Made by a program: the position numbers and the translations under genes. A stretch of DNA of 64,000 bases, taken from positions 124,001 to 188,000 of the forward strand of contig JAUIMM010002308.1 of assembly GCA_031769625.1 (NCBI GenBank), written 5' to 3'. Within the stretch, counting starts at the first letter, position 1, and each line of letters begins with the position of its first letter. This document shows, in pieces, positions 12,637 through 21,912 of this stretch. This DNA comes from Taudactylus pleione. Its lineage: Eukaryota > Chordata > Amphibia > Anura > Myobatrachidae. Under the pieces are notes generated by a model that was not told the origin of the DNA, searched no databases, and saw nothing but the letters and a program-made list of their open reading frames with translations.

Positions 12637-14317
12637 ACATTTGTGGGTCTTGGTCTTCAACACATTCGGTGAAATTTTGAGCTGTCTGTGTTTGCTACAA
12701 GAGAAGATATCACAAAGTATGCGCTTTTGTTGTTTCCATTGCTTTCAATGCTTTTTGGCCTAAAACGAGCATTTGCTGTTTTCTCTTAAACGCAACATGG
12801 GAGAAAAACCATTTCACATCACATTTGTGGGTCTTGGTCTTCAACACATTCGGTGAAATTTTGAGCTGTCTGTGTTTGCTACAAGAGGAGATATCACAAA
12901 GGATGCGCTTTTGTTGTTTCCATTGCTTTCAATACATTTTGGTCTAAAACGAGCATTTGCTATTTTATCTTAAATGCAACATGGGAGAAAAACCATTTCA
13001 CATTACATTTGTGGGTCCTGGTGTTCAACACATTCGGTGAAATTTTGAGCTGTCTGTGTTTGCTACAAGAGGAGATATCACAAAGTATGCGCTTTTGTTG
13101 TTTCCATTGCTTTCAATACATTTTGGTCTAAAACGAGCATTTGCTATTTTATCTTAAATGCAACATGGGAGAAAAACCATTTCACATAAAATTTGTGGGT
13201 CCTGCTCTTCAACACATTTGGTGAAATTTTGAGCTGTCTGTGTTTGCTACAAGAGGAGATATCACAAAGTATGCGCTTTTGTTGTTTCCATTGCTTTCAA
13301 TGCATTTTGGCCTAAAACGAGCATTTGCTGTTTTCTCTTAAACGCAACATGGGAGAAAAACCATTTCACATCACATTTGTGGAACTTGGTCTTCAACACA
13401 TTTGGTGAAATTTTTAGCTGTCTGTGTTTGCTACAAGAGGAGATATCACAAAGTATGCGCTTTTGTTGTTTCCATTGCTTTCAATGCATTTTGGCCTAAA
13501 ACGAGCATTTGCTGTTTTCTCTTAAATACAACATGTGAGAAAAACCATTTCACATCACATTTGTGGGTCTTGGTCTTCAACACATTCGGTGAAATTTTGA
13601 GCTGTCTGTGTTTGCTACAAGAGGAGATATCACAAAGTATGCGCTTTTGTTGTTTCCATTGCTTTCAATACATTTTGGTCTAAAACGAGCATTTGCTATT
13701 TTATCTTAAATGCAACATGGGAGAAAAACCATTTCACATCACATTTGTGGGTCCTGGTGTTCAACACATTCGGTGAAATTTTGAGCTGTCTGTGTTTGCT
13801 ACAAGAGGAGATATCACAAAGTATGCGCTTTTGTTGTTTCCATTGCTTTCAATACATTTTGGTCTAAAACGAGCATTTGCTATTTTATCTTAAATGCAAC
13901 ATGGGAGAAAAACCATTTCACATCACATTTGTGGGTCCTGGTCTTCAACACATTTGGTGAAATTTTGAGCTGTCTGTGTTTGCTACAAGAGGAGATATCA
14001 CAAAGTATGCGCTTTTGTTGTTTCCATTGCTTTCAATGCATTTTGGCCTAAAACGAGCATTTGCTGTTTTCTCTTAAACGCAACATGGGAGAAAAACCAT
14101 TTCACATCACATTTGTGGGACTTGGTCTTCAACACATTTGGTGAAATTTTGAGCTGTCTGTGTTTGCTACAAGAGGAGATATCACAAAGTATGCGCTTTT
14201 GTTGTTTCCATTGCTTTCAATGCATTTTGGCCTAAAACGAGCATTTGCTGTTTTCTCTTAAATACAACATGTGAGAAAAACCATTTCACATCACATTTGT
14301 GGGTCTTGGTCTTCAAC
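12637..14317. repeat. Family A block repeated at 12-monomer distance, copy 2
   Basis: This is the downstream partner of the block at 10,430-12,110, with constant offset 2,207 bp and the same rare words in the same order, including the nested 4-monomer repeat (gtcctggtgttcaac near 13,016 and 13,748). The match ends just before the family A to B switch: at ~14,320 the partner has catttggtg while this copy has cattcggtg. Confidence 0.8.
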
Positions 14318-14545
14318 ACATTCGGTGAAATTTTGAGCTGTCTGTGTTTGCTACAAGAGGAGATATCACAAAGTATGCGCTTTTGTTGTTTCCATTGCTT
14401 TCAATGCATTTTGGCCTAAAACGAGCATTTGCTGTTTTCTCTTAAACGCAACATGGGAGAAAAACCATTTCACATCACATTTGTGGGTCTTGGTCTTCAA
14501 CACATTCGGTGAAATTTTGAGCTTCTGTGTTTGCTACAAGAGGAG

Positions 14546-14855
14546 ATATCACAAAGTATGCGCTTTTGTTGTTTTCATTGCTTTCAATGCATTTTGGCAT
14601 AAAACAAGCATTTGCTGTTTTCTCTTAAACGCAACATGGGAGAAAAACCATTTCACATCACATTGGTGGGTCTTGGTCTTCAACACTTCCAGTGAAATTT
14701 TGAGCTGTCTGTGTTTGCTACAAGAGGAGATATCACAAAGTATGCGCTTTTGTTATTTCCATTGCTTTCAATGCATTTTGGCCTGAAACTTGCATTTGCT
14801 GTTTTCTCTTAAACGCAACATGGGAGAAAAATCATTTCACATCACATTTGTGGGT
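14546..14855. repeat. First family B monomers, left flank of LINE copy 1
   Basis: Family B words begin here: gttgttttcattg, ggcataaaacaagc, then cattggtgggtc with caacacttccagtg (14,681) and aatcatttcac just before the junction. Apart from one cctgaaacttgc variant near 14,783, the stretch matches 23,714-24,023 at an offset of 9,168 bp, so it is a copy of the same higher-order unit. The A-to-B change is marked by gagcttctgtg at ~14,519, two bases shorter than the normal gagctgtctgtg. The array is interrupted after gtgggt at 14,855. Confidence 0.9.
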
Positions 14856-15327
14856 AATCCTTTTTTATTGAAAAACTTGCAGCATATAAATAAATACATA
14901 GAAAAAATACTGCACTTCAACATATCTTTTGCCATATATACAAAAAACAACCAGGTTATTGTAATCAAAATATATGACTCTATCAAATTCTGCAAAGAGC
15001 CACAAAACAGATAAACCTCCTGAACATAACACATCACACACTCCACCCAGACAAGACAGTGTACAAACCATCACCTGAAACAACAAAATATCTTTAAAAC
15101 AATAAACTTTAACACAATAAGCTTTTAGCTATTCCCTTTTTCAAAAAAGACTTTAAAACTATCACCAACACTAACTCCAACACATAGAGAAAATGAAGGA
15201 GCTGTTTAGGCGCATGAAAATCATTCCATAAAAACCAGAAAAATCCAAAAATCTACTGCGGAAGTGGAAAGAAGAGCTTCAAGCCCATAGGATAAACAGG
15301 AAAAAGACTGGTACTTTTTGTCACCCA
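14856..15327 (-). other. LINE copy 1: 3' UTR and tail
   Basis: 472 nt follow the ORF2 stop. An AATAAA polyadenylation-type signal (complement at 14,864-14,869) overlaps a run of six A, and the element ends in ggatt joined to satellite accc. There is no long poly(A). The region is A/T-rich with no further convincing reading frame. The 3' end is where target-primed reverse transcription should begin, primed by the plus-strand end ...tttgtgggt. No stem-loop was established by eye. Confidence 0.75.
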
Positions 15328-18300
15328 CTAAGGGGGCTTCAGGTGCCTCCATCTCCTCGACCACCCAACAGCATCCAGTCTCCTCCTGTCCATCTCCATC
15401 AGAGACCTAACCTCGTGAAGAATGTTACACGCCACCACCTCACAGGGAAGGATTTTACTTCTAGTTGTTACTAAGCACCGTGCGCTCCACGTGTGATATC
15501 TAACCACTAAACTAACTACAAAAATGGTGACCAAATCATAACGCCCATACCCTTTGAATGCTCCGTAAACCCACTCAGGGTAACTGAGCCCCGAAAGGCA
15601 CGGAATGCGTAAGGCGCTCGAAACTTTCTTATAAATCTCAATGTTAAAGGGACATTCGAGCAAGAAGTGGTCCATAGTCTCCTCCTCCCCTGGACATTCC
15701 TCCCGTGGGCAACCACGATCATCGGCGCTTCTCCACCTGATGTGCCCCCTAACATAGAGCCTTCCTTGAAAAGAGAGCCAGGCCAGGTCCCTATACTTCA
15801 GTGGAATCCTCTCTGAACAGATCAAAGAGATCCCATCTGAGCAAACCTTGCCCGGGCAGTCCCTCAGTGATAGCGGGGCATAGAAGCGAGCCCGCAAAAT
15901 GCCTCTCTCCAACTCCTTCCTAGAAAGGGTCTTGACATCACTCGCCACTACTCCCCATAGCCTTGTCACTCTCAAGCACAGGATGACATAGATCGGAAGA
16001 GCACCAGACCTACCTCTGAAGGCTTTAACACGGCCGCCATCATACCAGAGTTCAAGGAAAGGAGACACCCAAGCCCTAAAACTCTCTACCCACCAAGGAG
16101 AAGTCTCCAGAAACAGACTTCCAAGATTCAATTTAATAAAAGTTGTGGCAAAAAACACCACCGGATTGACCATACCCAATCCACCTTCATTCCTTGGTCT
16201 GTAGGTTATACCCCTCTTGACAATGTTCATCCCGTTCCCCCAAAATAAAAGGAAGAACAAGGATAACACTTTGGACCACAAAGATTGTGGCAAGAAACAC
16301 ACGTAGCTGACATACAGAAAAATAGGAACCAGGAAAGTTTTGCACAAGTGAACCCTTTCCCTGTAGGAGAACTGCCAAGTTCTCCAGGACTGTACTTTCC
16401 TGCTGGCTTCCTCTATCCTCTTTTCCCAATTTCGAGTGGCATAATCACCACGGTCAAAAATGATGCCTAAGATTTTGATCTGCGAACTGGCCCGGGGGAG
16501 ACTGTCCGGAAGGCGAAATTCATCACCTTCCTCCCCCATCCAGAAAGCTTCACATTTGTCCTGATTTACTCTGGAGCACGAGGCTTCAGAGTAGTCGGAG
16601 ACTAGGTGTTCTATACACTGAGCCTCTGCCACAGAGGACAGGACCACAGTGACATCATCCGCGTAGGCCACCACCCTCAATGGAGCCTCTGGGCCCAGCT
16701 GCACCCCCCTCAATGCACTGCAACCAATCCTCCTTACGAAGGGATCGATCGCGAAAACATATAAGAGCGGGCTCAGGGGGCATCCCTGACGGACACCAGA
16801 GTCAACCTTGAAAGCAGGGCCCACCCAACCATTAACAAGCGGGAAGCTTTCGGCCTTATTGTATAAAACACGAAGCCAATCCACCACCCTCACTGGAAGA
16901 CCATACCACTCCAGAACAGCCCACAGGTACTTGTGGTTCACCCGGTCAAAAGCCTTCGACTGGTCCAATGCCAGTAAGTACTTGCCCCACTTTTCAGCAC
17001 GACAGCGTTCCACGGCCTCCCGGACGCCAAGGACAGCACTAAACGTGCTACGACCCTTCACAGTGCAATGCTGAGATGGAGACAGTACCAGCCCGGAAAT
17101 TTCCATCAGCCGATTAAACAGTATTTTTGCCAGGATCTTTCTGTCCGTATTGAGAAGAGCGATGGGGCGCCAATTCTCAATACGGGACGGGTCCTTACCT
17201 TTTGATAACAATATGAGAGCGGAAGACCTCATGGAAGGAGGGAGTGACCCCTCACCCAGGCATTCATTATAGACCTCCATAAGGCGCGGAGCCAAGATGT
17301 CCCTGAAAGCTTTAAAGAACTCGGACGTTAAACCATCCGGACCTGGAGATTTTTTGATAGACAAACTGTCTATCGCCCTCTTGACTTCCTCCACCGTCAC
17401 ATCATCACCCAAAGAGTCAAAGGAGGCATCAAGTTTCTGTAACCCTGGTGTCTCCCTCAGAAAGGACTCCATCCTCTCCCTAATAAGTGGCTGCTCAGAC
17501 AGAAGGTCCGTATAATAGGACCTGATGACCCCCAGGATACCATCCCTGTCTTCACAGAGAGTACCCTGCCCGTCATACAGGCCCCTCACCTCCCTTAGAT
17601 CAACCGCCTTCCTGCAACTCTGGTAGGGATCAGGCGAGTGGTATTTACCATAATCCCTCTCCAAAATCAAGGAAGCCAGCCGATCATATTGGAGCTCCCT
17701 CAACTGAGCTTTCACCCGGAAGATATCCCCACTATCTCCACACTCAGAGATCAGGAAATCAAGTTTCTTCCTCAAACTCTGGTAGACACATCTTTTTCTC
17801 AAGTTCTTTTGTGCTACCAGCCTCTGAAAAAGCCTTCGAGTCCTTTTTTTGCACTCTTCCCACCACTCAGACCTAGACCAACCTGCCTCCAGAAGTGTCT
17901 CCTGTAGTTGGAAGAAATCCCTAAAGGACTGGCTAATACTCTCTTCTTTCAGAAGGTCAGAGCTCAAACGCCAAAGGCCCCGGCCTCTCTGAGGAGTTTC
18001 CGAAGCATTCAACGCGACACTCAGACAAACGTGGTCGGAGAATTCTACAGCCCTTACCTCAGGAGGCAGAGTTTTCGAACTCTCCTTAACAAAAAACCTA
18101 TCTATCCTAGACCTACGATTGCTACAATGATACGTGTAACCCGTGAGGTCTGGACAATGGCGAATGTGCACATCGACCAGACCTGCCTCTCTAACCATAC
18201 TAACTAAAAATCTCGCATCATAGCCCAGGGTTGACTTTGCACCTCCCCTGTCTTTGGGCCTTACAATGGTGTTAAAATCACCACCAAAGACAACCTGCCG

Positions 18301-18705
18301 GGCCGTAAAAAGGAATGGTTTTATCAGCCCAAAAAGGCACTTCCTATCCCAGGCCGACTGCGGTCCGTAGACGTTAATCAGCCTGAGATCATGCCCCCTT
18401 AGGCTAACATCCAAAACCATACACCTACCTATCTGTAATTCTATAATCTTGTGTACAGTTACCATATCAGTAAAAAGCACTGCCACCCCACCGTACGGCT
18501 CGGCCGCAAGAGACCAATAGGATGGGCCCCTCCTCCACTGGCTTTTGGCCCTGCGAAGTGTGGACAAGTCCCCTATTCTGGTCTCCTGCAAAAACAAAAT
18601 ATCAACCTCAATCGTGTTGAAAAAAGAAAAGGCCATATAACGAGCACGTTCAGAATAAACGGAAGCCACATTAATGGTGGCACATCGTATAGGGTGTGTA
18701 GCCAT
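15328..18705 (-). CDS. LINE ORF2 polyprotein: APE endonuclease, reverse transcriptase, C-terminal CCHC (intact)
   Basis: 1125 aa. It nicks target DNA and copies the element RNA into the nick. Residues ~1-235 form an exonuclease-endonuclease-phosphatase domain with the expected catalytic residues: N12 (INVAS), E41 (LQETRI), Y113 (VYGPQ), D143 and N145 (GGDFNT), D202 (SRIDRF), and S223-D224-H225. The reverse transcriptase spans about 435-760: SPGPDGLTSEFFK (453-465), motif A with D581 (DQSKAFDRV), GVRQGCPLSP (637-646) and catalytic YADD at 681-684. A C-terminal CCHC (C999, C1004, H1013, C1018), as in L1-group ORF2, follows in a region typical for nucleic-acid binding. No RNase H domain was recognised. 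The ATG at 18,705 precedes the endonuclease start by the usual few residues. It lies in the same frame as ORF1, 36 nt after its stop. Length and motifs are complete, so function is plausible. Confidence 0.95.
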   Translation of the reverse strand: MATHPIRCATINVASVYSERARYMAFSFFNTIEVDILFLQETRIGDLSTLRRAKSQWRRGPSYWSLAAEPYGGVAVLFTDMVTVHKIIELQIGRCMVLDVSLRGHDLRLINVYGPQSAWDRKCLFGLIKPFLFTARQVVFGGDFNTIVRPKDRGGAKSTLGYDARFLVSMVREAGLVDVHIRHCPDLTGYTYHCSNRRSRIDRFFVKESSKTLPPEVRAVEFSDHVCLSVALNASETPQRGRGLWRLSSDLLKEESISQSFRDFFQLQETLLEAGWSRSEWWEECKKRTRRLFQRLVAQKNLRKRCVYQSLRKKLDFLISECGDSGDIFRVKAQLRELQYDRLASLILERDYGKYHSPDPYQSCRKAVDLREVRGLYDGQGTLCEDRDGILGVIRSYYTDLLSEQPLIRERMESFLRETPGLQKLDASFDSLGDDVTVEEVKRAIDSLSIKKSPGPDGLTSEFFKAFRDILAPRLMEVYNECLGEGSLPPSMRSSALILLSKGKDPSRIENWRPIALLNTDRKILAKILFNRLMEISGLVLSPSQHCTVKGRSTFSAVLGVREAVERCRAEKWGKYLLALDQSKAFDRVNHKYLWAVLEWYGLPVRVVDWLRVLYNKAESFPLVNGWVGPAFKVDSGVRQGCPLSPLLYVFAIDPFVRRIGCSALRGVQLGPEAPLRVVAYADDVTVVLSSVAEAQCIEHLVSDYSEASCSRVNQDKCEAFWMGEEGDEFRLPDSLPRASSQIKILGIIFDRGDYATRNWEKRIEEASRKVQSWRTWQFSYRERVHLCKTFLVPIFLYVSYVCFLPQSLWSKVLSLFFLLFWGNGMNIVKRGITYRPRNEGGLGMVNPVVFFATTFIKLNLGSLFLETSPWWVESFRAWVSPFLELWYDGGRVKAFRGRSGALPIYVILCLRVTRLWGVVASDVKTLSRKELERGILRARFYAPLSLRDCPGKVCSDGISLICSERIPLKYRDLAWLSFQGRLYVRGHIRWRSADDRGCPREECPGEEETMDHFLLECPFNIEIYKKVSSALRIPCLSGLSYPEWVYGAFKGYGRYDLVTIFVVSLVVRYHTWSARCLVTTRSKILPCEVVACNILHEVRSLMEMDRRRLDAVGWSRRWRHLKPP

Positions 18706-18741
18706 AGTTCTAGATTATAGAGATAGGGCTCCATTTCACTT
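18706..18741 (-). other. ORF1-ORF2 spacer with in-frame stops
   Basis: 36 nt (12 codons) separate the ORF1 TGA from the ORF2 ATG, and both ORFs are in the same frame. Two further in-frame stops (TGA and TAA) lie inside the spacer, so simple readthrough of one stop would not give a fusion. Termination-reinitiation on a shared RNA, or internal entry, is the likely way ORF2 is made. The same arrangement is kept in copy 2 (29,531-29,566). No structured element was recognised. Confidence 0.8.
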
Positions 18742-21700
18742 TCACTTTGTTACACAGGAAGACCCCTCCCCCGAGGAACCTTCCTGCTTACAAGGCACCC
18801 CAGAAGTGATACCTTCACCAGACGATGACACAACCATACACACACCCTCCACCACATCCACACCATCCCCAAGAGGCACAGCACCCGCAGTTGGTTCACC
18901 CGGCCCATCGGCCCCAACCGCAGACACCAACCCCACCTCAACAATACCCTGCCTGTCCCCACCAGTCAGGGAAACAAAAGCAGGATCAGGGTCAGGATCT
19001 GGCGGTTTTGGATCCACCAAGATGACTGGAGCTTCCTGACTTGGAGGTATCATCTCCCAAGAATCTCCCAAAATAACAGACTCAGGGGTTTCCTCCACTA
19101 TGTCTTCTCCGGCAGAAAACACTCCAACCTCCTCCATCTTCCCTAAACCCTTTCCTTCACCACTTGACCCTGTCAATCCCAGATTCGACAGGTCCCACTC
19201 CAGCTTACCACCCTGTTCCACATTCTTTGATTTCACCGTAACCTTTCCCCCTCTTCTCCTGTTTTTCGCTTTAGCACCTTCCGCAGCTTCCCCAAAGGTA
19301 CTTTTCCTACTGACCTTCTTTCTCATCTCAGAAGGCCGAGCAACCTGAACCAAATCACCACTTTCCTGCCTTACTATCTCCCCCCCCTTCTCCGCTACCT
19401 CCTCCTCCTCGTCATCTGCCACAGAGAATGTAAAGCGATTTGAAAGCTGGACAACATCCTCCCTTTGCCCTACCCTCCTCTTCCTATTTGACTTCACAAC
19501 TGTAAAGGAAGATTCTCCCCTCTCTACCGGCACCTCCTTCTGGATTTTGGCAGCTTCCAGCACCTCTTTTCCACTACCTACTTCCTCACCCTCCTCAATG
19601 TCACTCAGACTGGCCCCTCTCGTTGGAGGTTCTATGACCACCGGCAAACTCCCAATAGCACTTTCCTCATTGTGCGATGCCGAGGGGCAACGGCTATAAG
19701 GATGACCGATACACCCACAGAGATTACACTTCACCACATCACAATCTCTAGAGAGGTGACCCAACTCGCCACACATGGCACACTTGACCTCAGGGCAATT
19801 GTTAGAAAAATGCCTAAAGCTGCCACAACGATGACAGACTCTTGGCTGACCGGGGTAGAAAGCCTGGATCTTATCTCGGCCAATAAAAGTTGCTGCCGGA
19901 ATATGCTTTGTCTCTATACCTACCCTGTTTAGCCTGACAAAGACAGAATAAGCTCCACCCCACACCCCCTTTGTGTAGTCAATTTTCTCCAGGCACGTGG
20001 ACAATACTGTACAAAAGCGGGATAACCAGAACAGGATGTCCTGCACTGGGAGGCTCTCATTTCTCACCAGGATAGTGACTTTAACCCTATCCTGGCGAGA
20101 GACCATTTGAGACCTGTAATTACTAAAGGGTGTCGCACCCTTCTTCTCCTCCCACCTGGACGCAAATGCCTGTAACCCCCGCAGAGTCTGAAAACTCAGA
20201 TCATACTCCGGGGTTCTGATGGGGTGAATGCAGGCAAAGAGGTCTATGGGTGAGAATCCCAAGGAGAAAACCATCTCCAGAAAAACACCCTTACTTGGCG
20301 GGTCCCCTTCAGCTACCCACTTTAGCTGCACCACATTCCGCCTTCTTATCGGGGTACCACCACCAATACCACTCCCACCACCATCACCACTGGTAGCGGC
20401 ATTAGGAAACCTTGGTGCCCCTCCACCAGACACTATTGTCGCATAAGACTTGGGCATAGGCTGGCCCATACTTTCCAGTCTGGAATTATTTTCAGCAATC
20501 AATTCAATTGCCGCACGGATCCTCTCAGGCCCCCCTATTCCCCCATACAGTGAGTCTGCAACTTTTAATTGTTCCTCCGACAAAGTGGACCTGTCCAGAG
20601 GGGGCAGACCCTGTACCAGGCTAGCACCTGCCCTCAGTACCGGAGCCCCTGGGACAACAGCTGTGGCCTTGTTGACATCTTCCTCCACCCTGTCAGCAAT
20701 CAGCAACATTTCTGCGTCAAGGGAGTCATTCCCACAGTCAGCCGCTACCACCCTCCTCCCAACAGCTGGCAAATCAGTACCGGGCGCCAGCATAATACCG
20801 GCAGGCATGACACACTCACCGGATCCAACAGCAGTGTTCCCGATCACCGTGGGAACCACGGCCACGTCCCCATCCACCAGCCGGCGGGGAGCTTCCTCCA
20901 ACTCCATGGCTCCGTCAGCAACAATCACCAAAGGCACTTCCGCCCTGCCACCGTGAAGCGCATCGTGAGCCGCATCGTGACCCGCAGAGAGCCGGGTCCC
21001 CGCAGCCATCTTCCGGACTCTGTGGATTAACTCCTTCGGGCCCGCAACAGCCGCTGAGACACCCACCATGTCTTCCGACTTGATCTCCGCGCCGCCTCCT
21101 TCCCCGATCTCGTCGTCTCCGACCTCCATCGGCGCCATCTTGGGACCCGAAATAGCCTGTTTCTGCAGACTCGATTCACAAAACGCCTCTGAAGACTCCT
21201 CCATCCTCGCTGGGGCTGCCACCGGGCCCGCCAGGCTCAGCAGATAGAGTACTCTGCCCTTGTACTTGGCCCGCTTCTCCGCCAGCATCAGGAGCTCATC
21301 TTTGATGATCAGCCTCCCCTCGTTCGTGGATGTCAAGAACTTCTTCTTCTTGGAGGCAATCCGAGCAGACACCCGACCAGCCTCCTTTCTCAAAGCCGCA
21401 ACATCCATAGCCAGGAACGTCTCCTGTTCAGCGGCAGCGGCAGCAGCGGCGGCGGCAGCAGCAGCAGCAGCGGCCCCGTCTCCCTCGGAATCAGACTCCA
21501 GGGAATCTTCCTCCAAGAGACGCTGAGCATCGGGACAGATCTCCTCCTCCATCTCCGTCTCCGTCTCCGCACAAAAGGTAAGCAGACCCGGGGGAACTGG
21601 CTCTACTCCTGGGGTTGCTTCACTCCCAGGGGAGCTTACCACCATCTCACACCCTAGAGTTAAGTCCTCACTCATAGGGGAGCACTGCGTTAGCCCGCAC

Positions 21701-21912
21701 CCTGAAGTTAAATCGCCACTCACAGGGGGGCCATGCAGCATGGGGTCCAAAGTCCGGCTCTCACCATCTTCCACGGCCACATCCAGCCGGGAGAGCACCA
21801 CCACCGGTCGGCCAGTACTTCCAGCAGGCCCTCCACCACCTCCAGGATCCAGGCCCTCAGAGACTTCCAGGACCCCGGGATCTCCTCCACCATCTCCCGG
21901 CAGGCCCTCCAT
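18742..21912 (-). CDS. LINE ORF1 RNA-binding protein with three CCHC zinc knuckles (intact)
   Basis: 1056 aa, expected to coat the element RNA and form the retrotransposition particle. The N-terminal half is low-complexity, Gly-, Glu- and Ala-rich, with 15 alanines at 147-161 followed by a basic, possibly helical stretch (~171-225, IASKKKKF). Residues ~520-690 look like a folded, possibly RRM-like region. Three knuckles follow: C693-C696-H701-C706, C711-C714-H719-C724 and C729-C732-H737-C742. The C-terminal third is acidic with basic patches (SNRKRR, KNRRRGGK) that could serve nuclear import. The segment FYPGQPRVCHRCG resembles vertebrate ZCCHC3-type proteins, so automatic pipelines may label it ZCCHC3-like; the element context argues against a host gene. 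The ATG at 21,912 is the first in-frame start, 91 nt from the element end. It is much longer than mammalian L1 ORF1 (~340 aa). Confidence 0.93.
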   Translation of the reverse strand: MEGLPGDGGGDPGVLEVSEGLDPGGGGGPAGSTGRPVVVLSRLDVAVEDGESRTLDPMLHGPPVSGDLTSGCGLTQCSPMSEDLTLGCEMVVSSPGSEATPGVEPVPPGLLTFCAETETEMEEEICPDAQRLLEEDSLESDSEGDGAAAAAAAAAAAAAAAEQETFLAMDVAALRKEAGRVSARIASKKKKFLTSTNEGRLIIKDELLMLAEKRAKYKGRVLYLLSLAGPVAAPARMEESSEAFCESSLQKQAISGPKMAPMEVGDDEIGEGGGAEIKSEDMVGVSAAVAGPKELIHRVRKMAAGTRLSAGHDAAHDALHGGRAEVPLVIVADGAMELEEAPRRLVDGDVAVVPTVIGNTAVGSGECVMPAGIMLAPGTDLPAVGRRVVAADCGNDSLDAEMLLIADRVEEDVNKATAVVPGAPVLRAGASLVQGLPPLDRSTLSEEQLKVADSLYGGIGGPERIRAAIELIAENNSRLESMGQPMPKSYATIVSGGGAPRFPNAATSGDGGGSGIGGGTPIRRRNVVQLKWVAEGDPPSKGVFLEMVFSLGFSPIDLFACIHPIRTPEYDLSFQTLRGLQAFASRWEEKKGATPFSNYRSQMVSRQDRVKVTILVRNESLPVQDILFWLSRFCTVLSTCLEKIDYTKGVWGGAYSVFVRLNRVGIETKHIPAATFIGRDKIQAFYPGQPRVCHRCGSFRHFSNNCPEVKCAMCGELGHLSRDCDVVKCNLCGCIGHPYSRCPSASHNEESAIGSLPVVIEPPTRGASLSDIEEGEEVGSGKEVLEAAKIQKEVPVERGESSFTVVKSNRKRRVGQREDVVQLSNRFTFSVADDEEEEVAEKGGEIVRQESGDLVQVARPSEMRKKVSRKSTFGEAAEGAKAKNRRRGGKVTVKSKNVEQGGKLEWDLSNLGLTGSSGEGKGLGKMEEVGVFSAGEDIVEETPESVILGDSWEMIPPSQEAPVILVDPKPPDPDPDPAFVSLTGGDRQGIVEVGLVSAVGADGPGEPTAGAVPLGDGVDVVEGVCMVVSSSGEGITSGVPCKQEGSSGEGSSCVTK
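21430..21474 (-). repeat. Alanine-codon trinucleotide tract in ORF1 (copy 1)
   Basis: Fifteen consecutive alanine codons, mixed GCT and GCC, encode residues 147-161. Such tracts often vary in length by slippage, yet copy 2 has the same 15 codons in the same order (32,255-32,299), which supports a recent common origin of the two insertions. Confidence 0.9.

Larger units (their letters stand above)
1..14545. repeat. Tandem satellite array, family A (~184-bp monomer, ~79 copies)
   Basis: Head-to-tail monomers of about 184 bp: the landmark gaggagatatcac starts at 1, 185, 369 and 552. Each monomer carries in order the EcoRV-containing gaggagatatcac, gcttttgttgtttcc, the NsiI-containing caatgcattttggc, taaaacgagc, caacatgggagaaaaacc, cacatttgtggg, a short direct repeat ggtcttggtcttc, then a variable cattcggtg, catttggtg or cattcagtg, and ctgtctgtgtttgctac. 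Family A is set apart from family B by these variable words. The monomer is not a multiple of three, so open frames through it shift with each unit, and I see no gene. The left end continues beyond the window. The family is not recognised. Copy number is array length divided by monomer length. Confidence 0.97.

Noticed and set aside
1..14545. CENP-B box in family A (cattcggtgaaatt contains TTCG, four bases, then A)
   Set aside because: Only the first half of the box core fits; the CGGG half is absent, and family B loses even the TTCG (catccagtg). Treated as a chance half-match.
18742..21912. Host ZCCHC3-like gene
   Set aside because: It is intronless, lies between a LINE 5' end and ORF2, and occurs as a second near-identical copy in the same arrangement.
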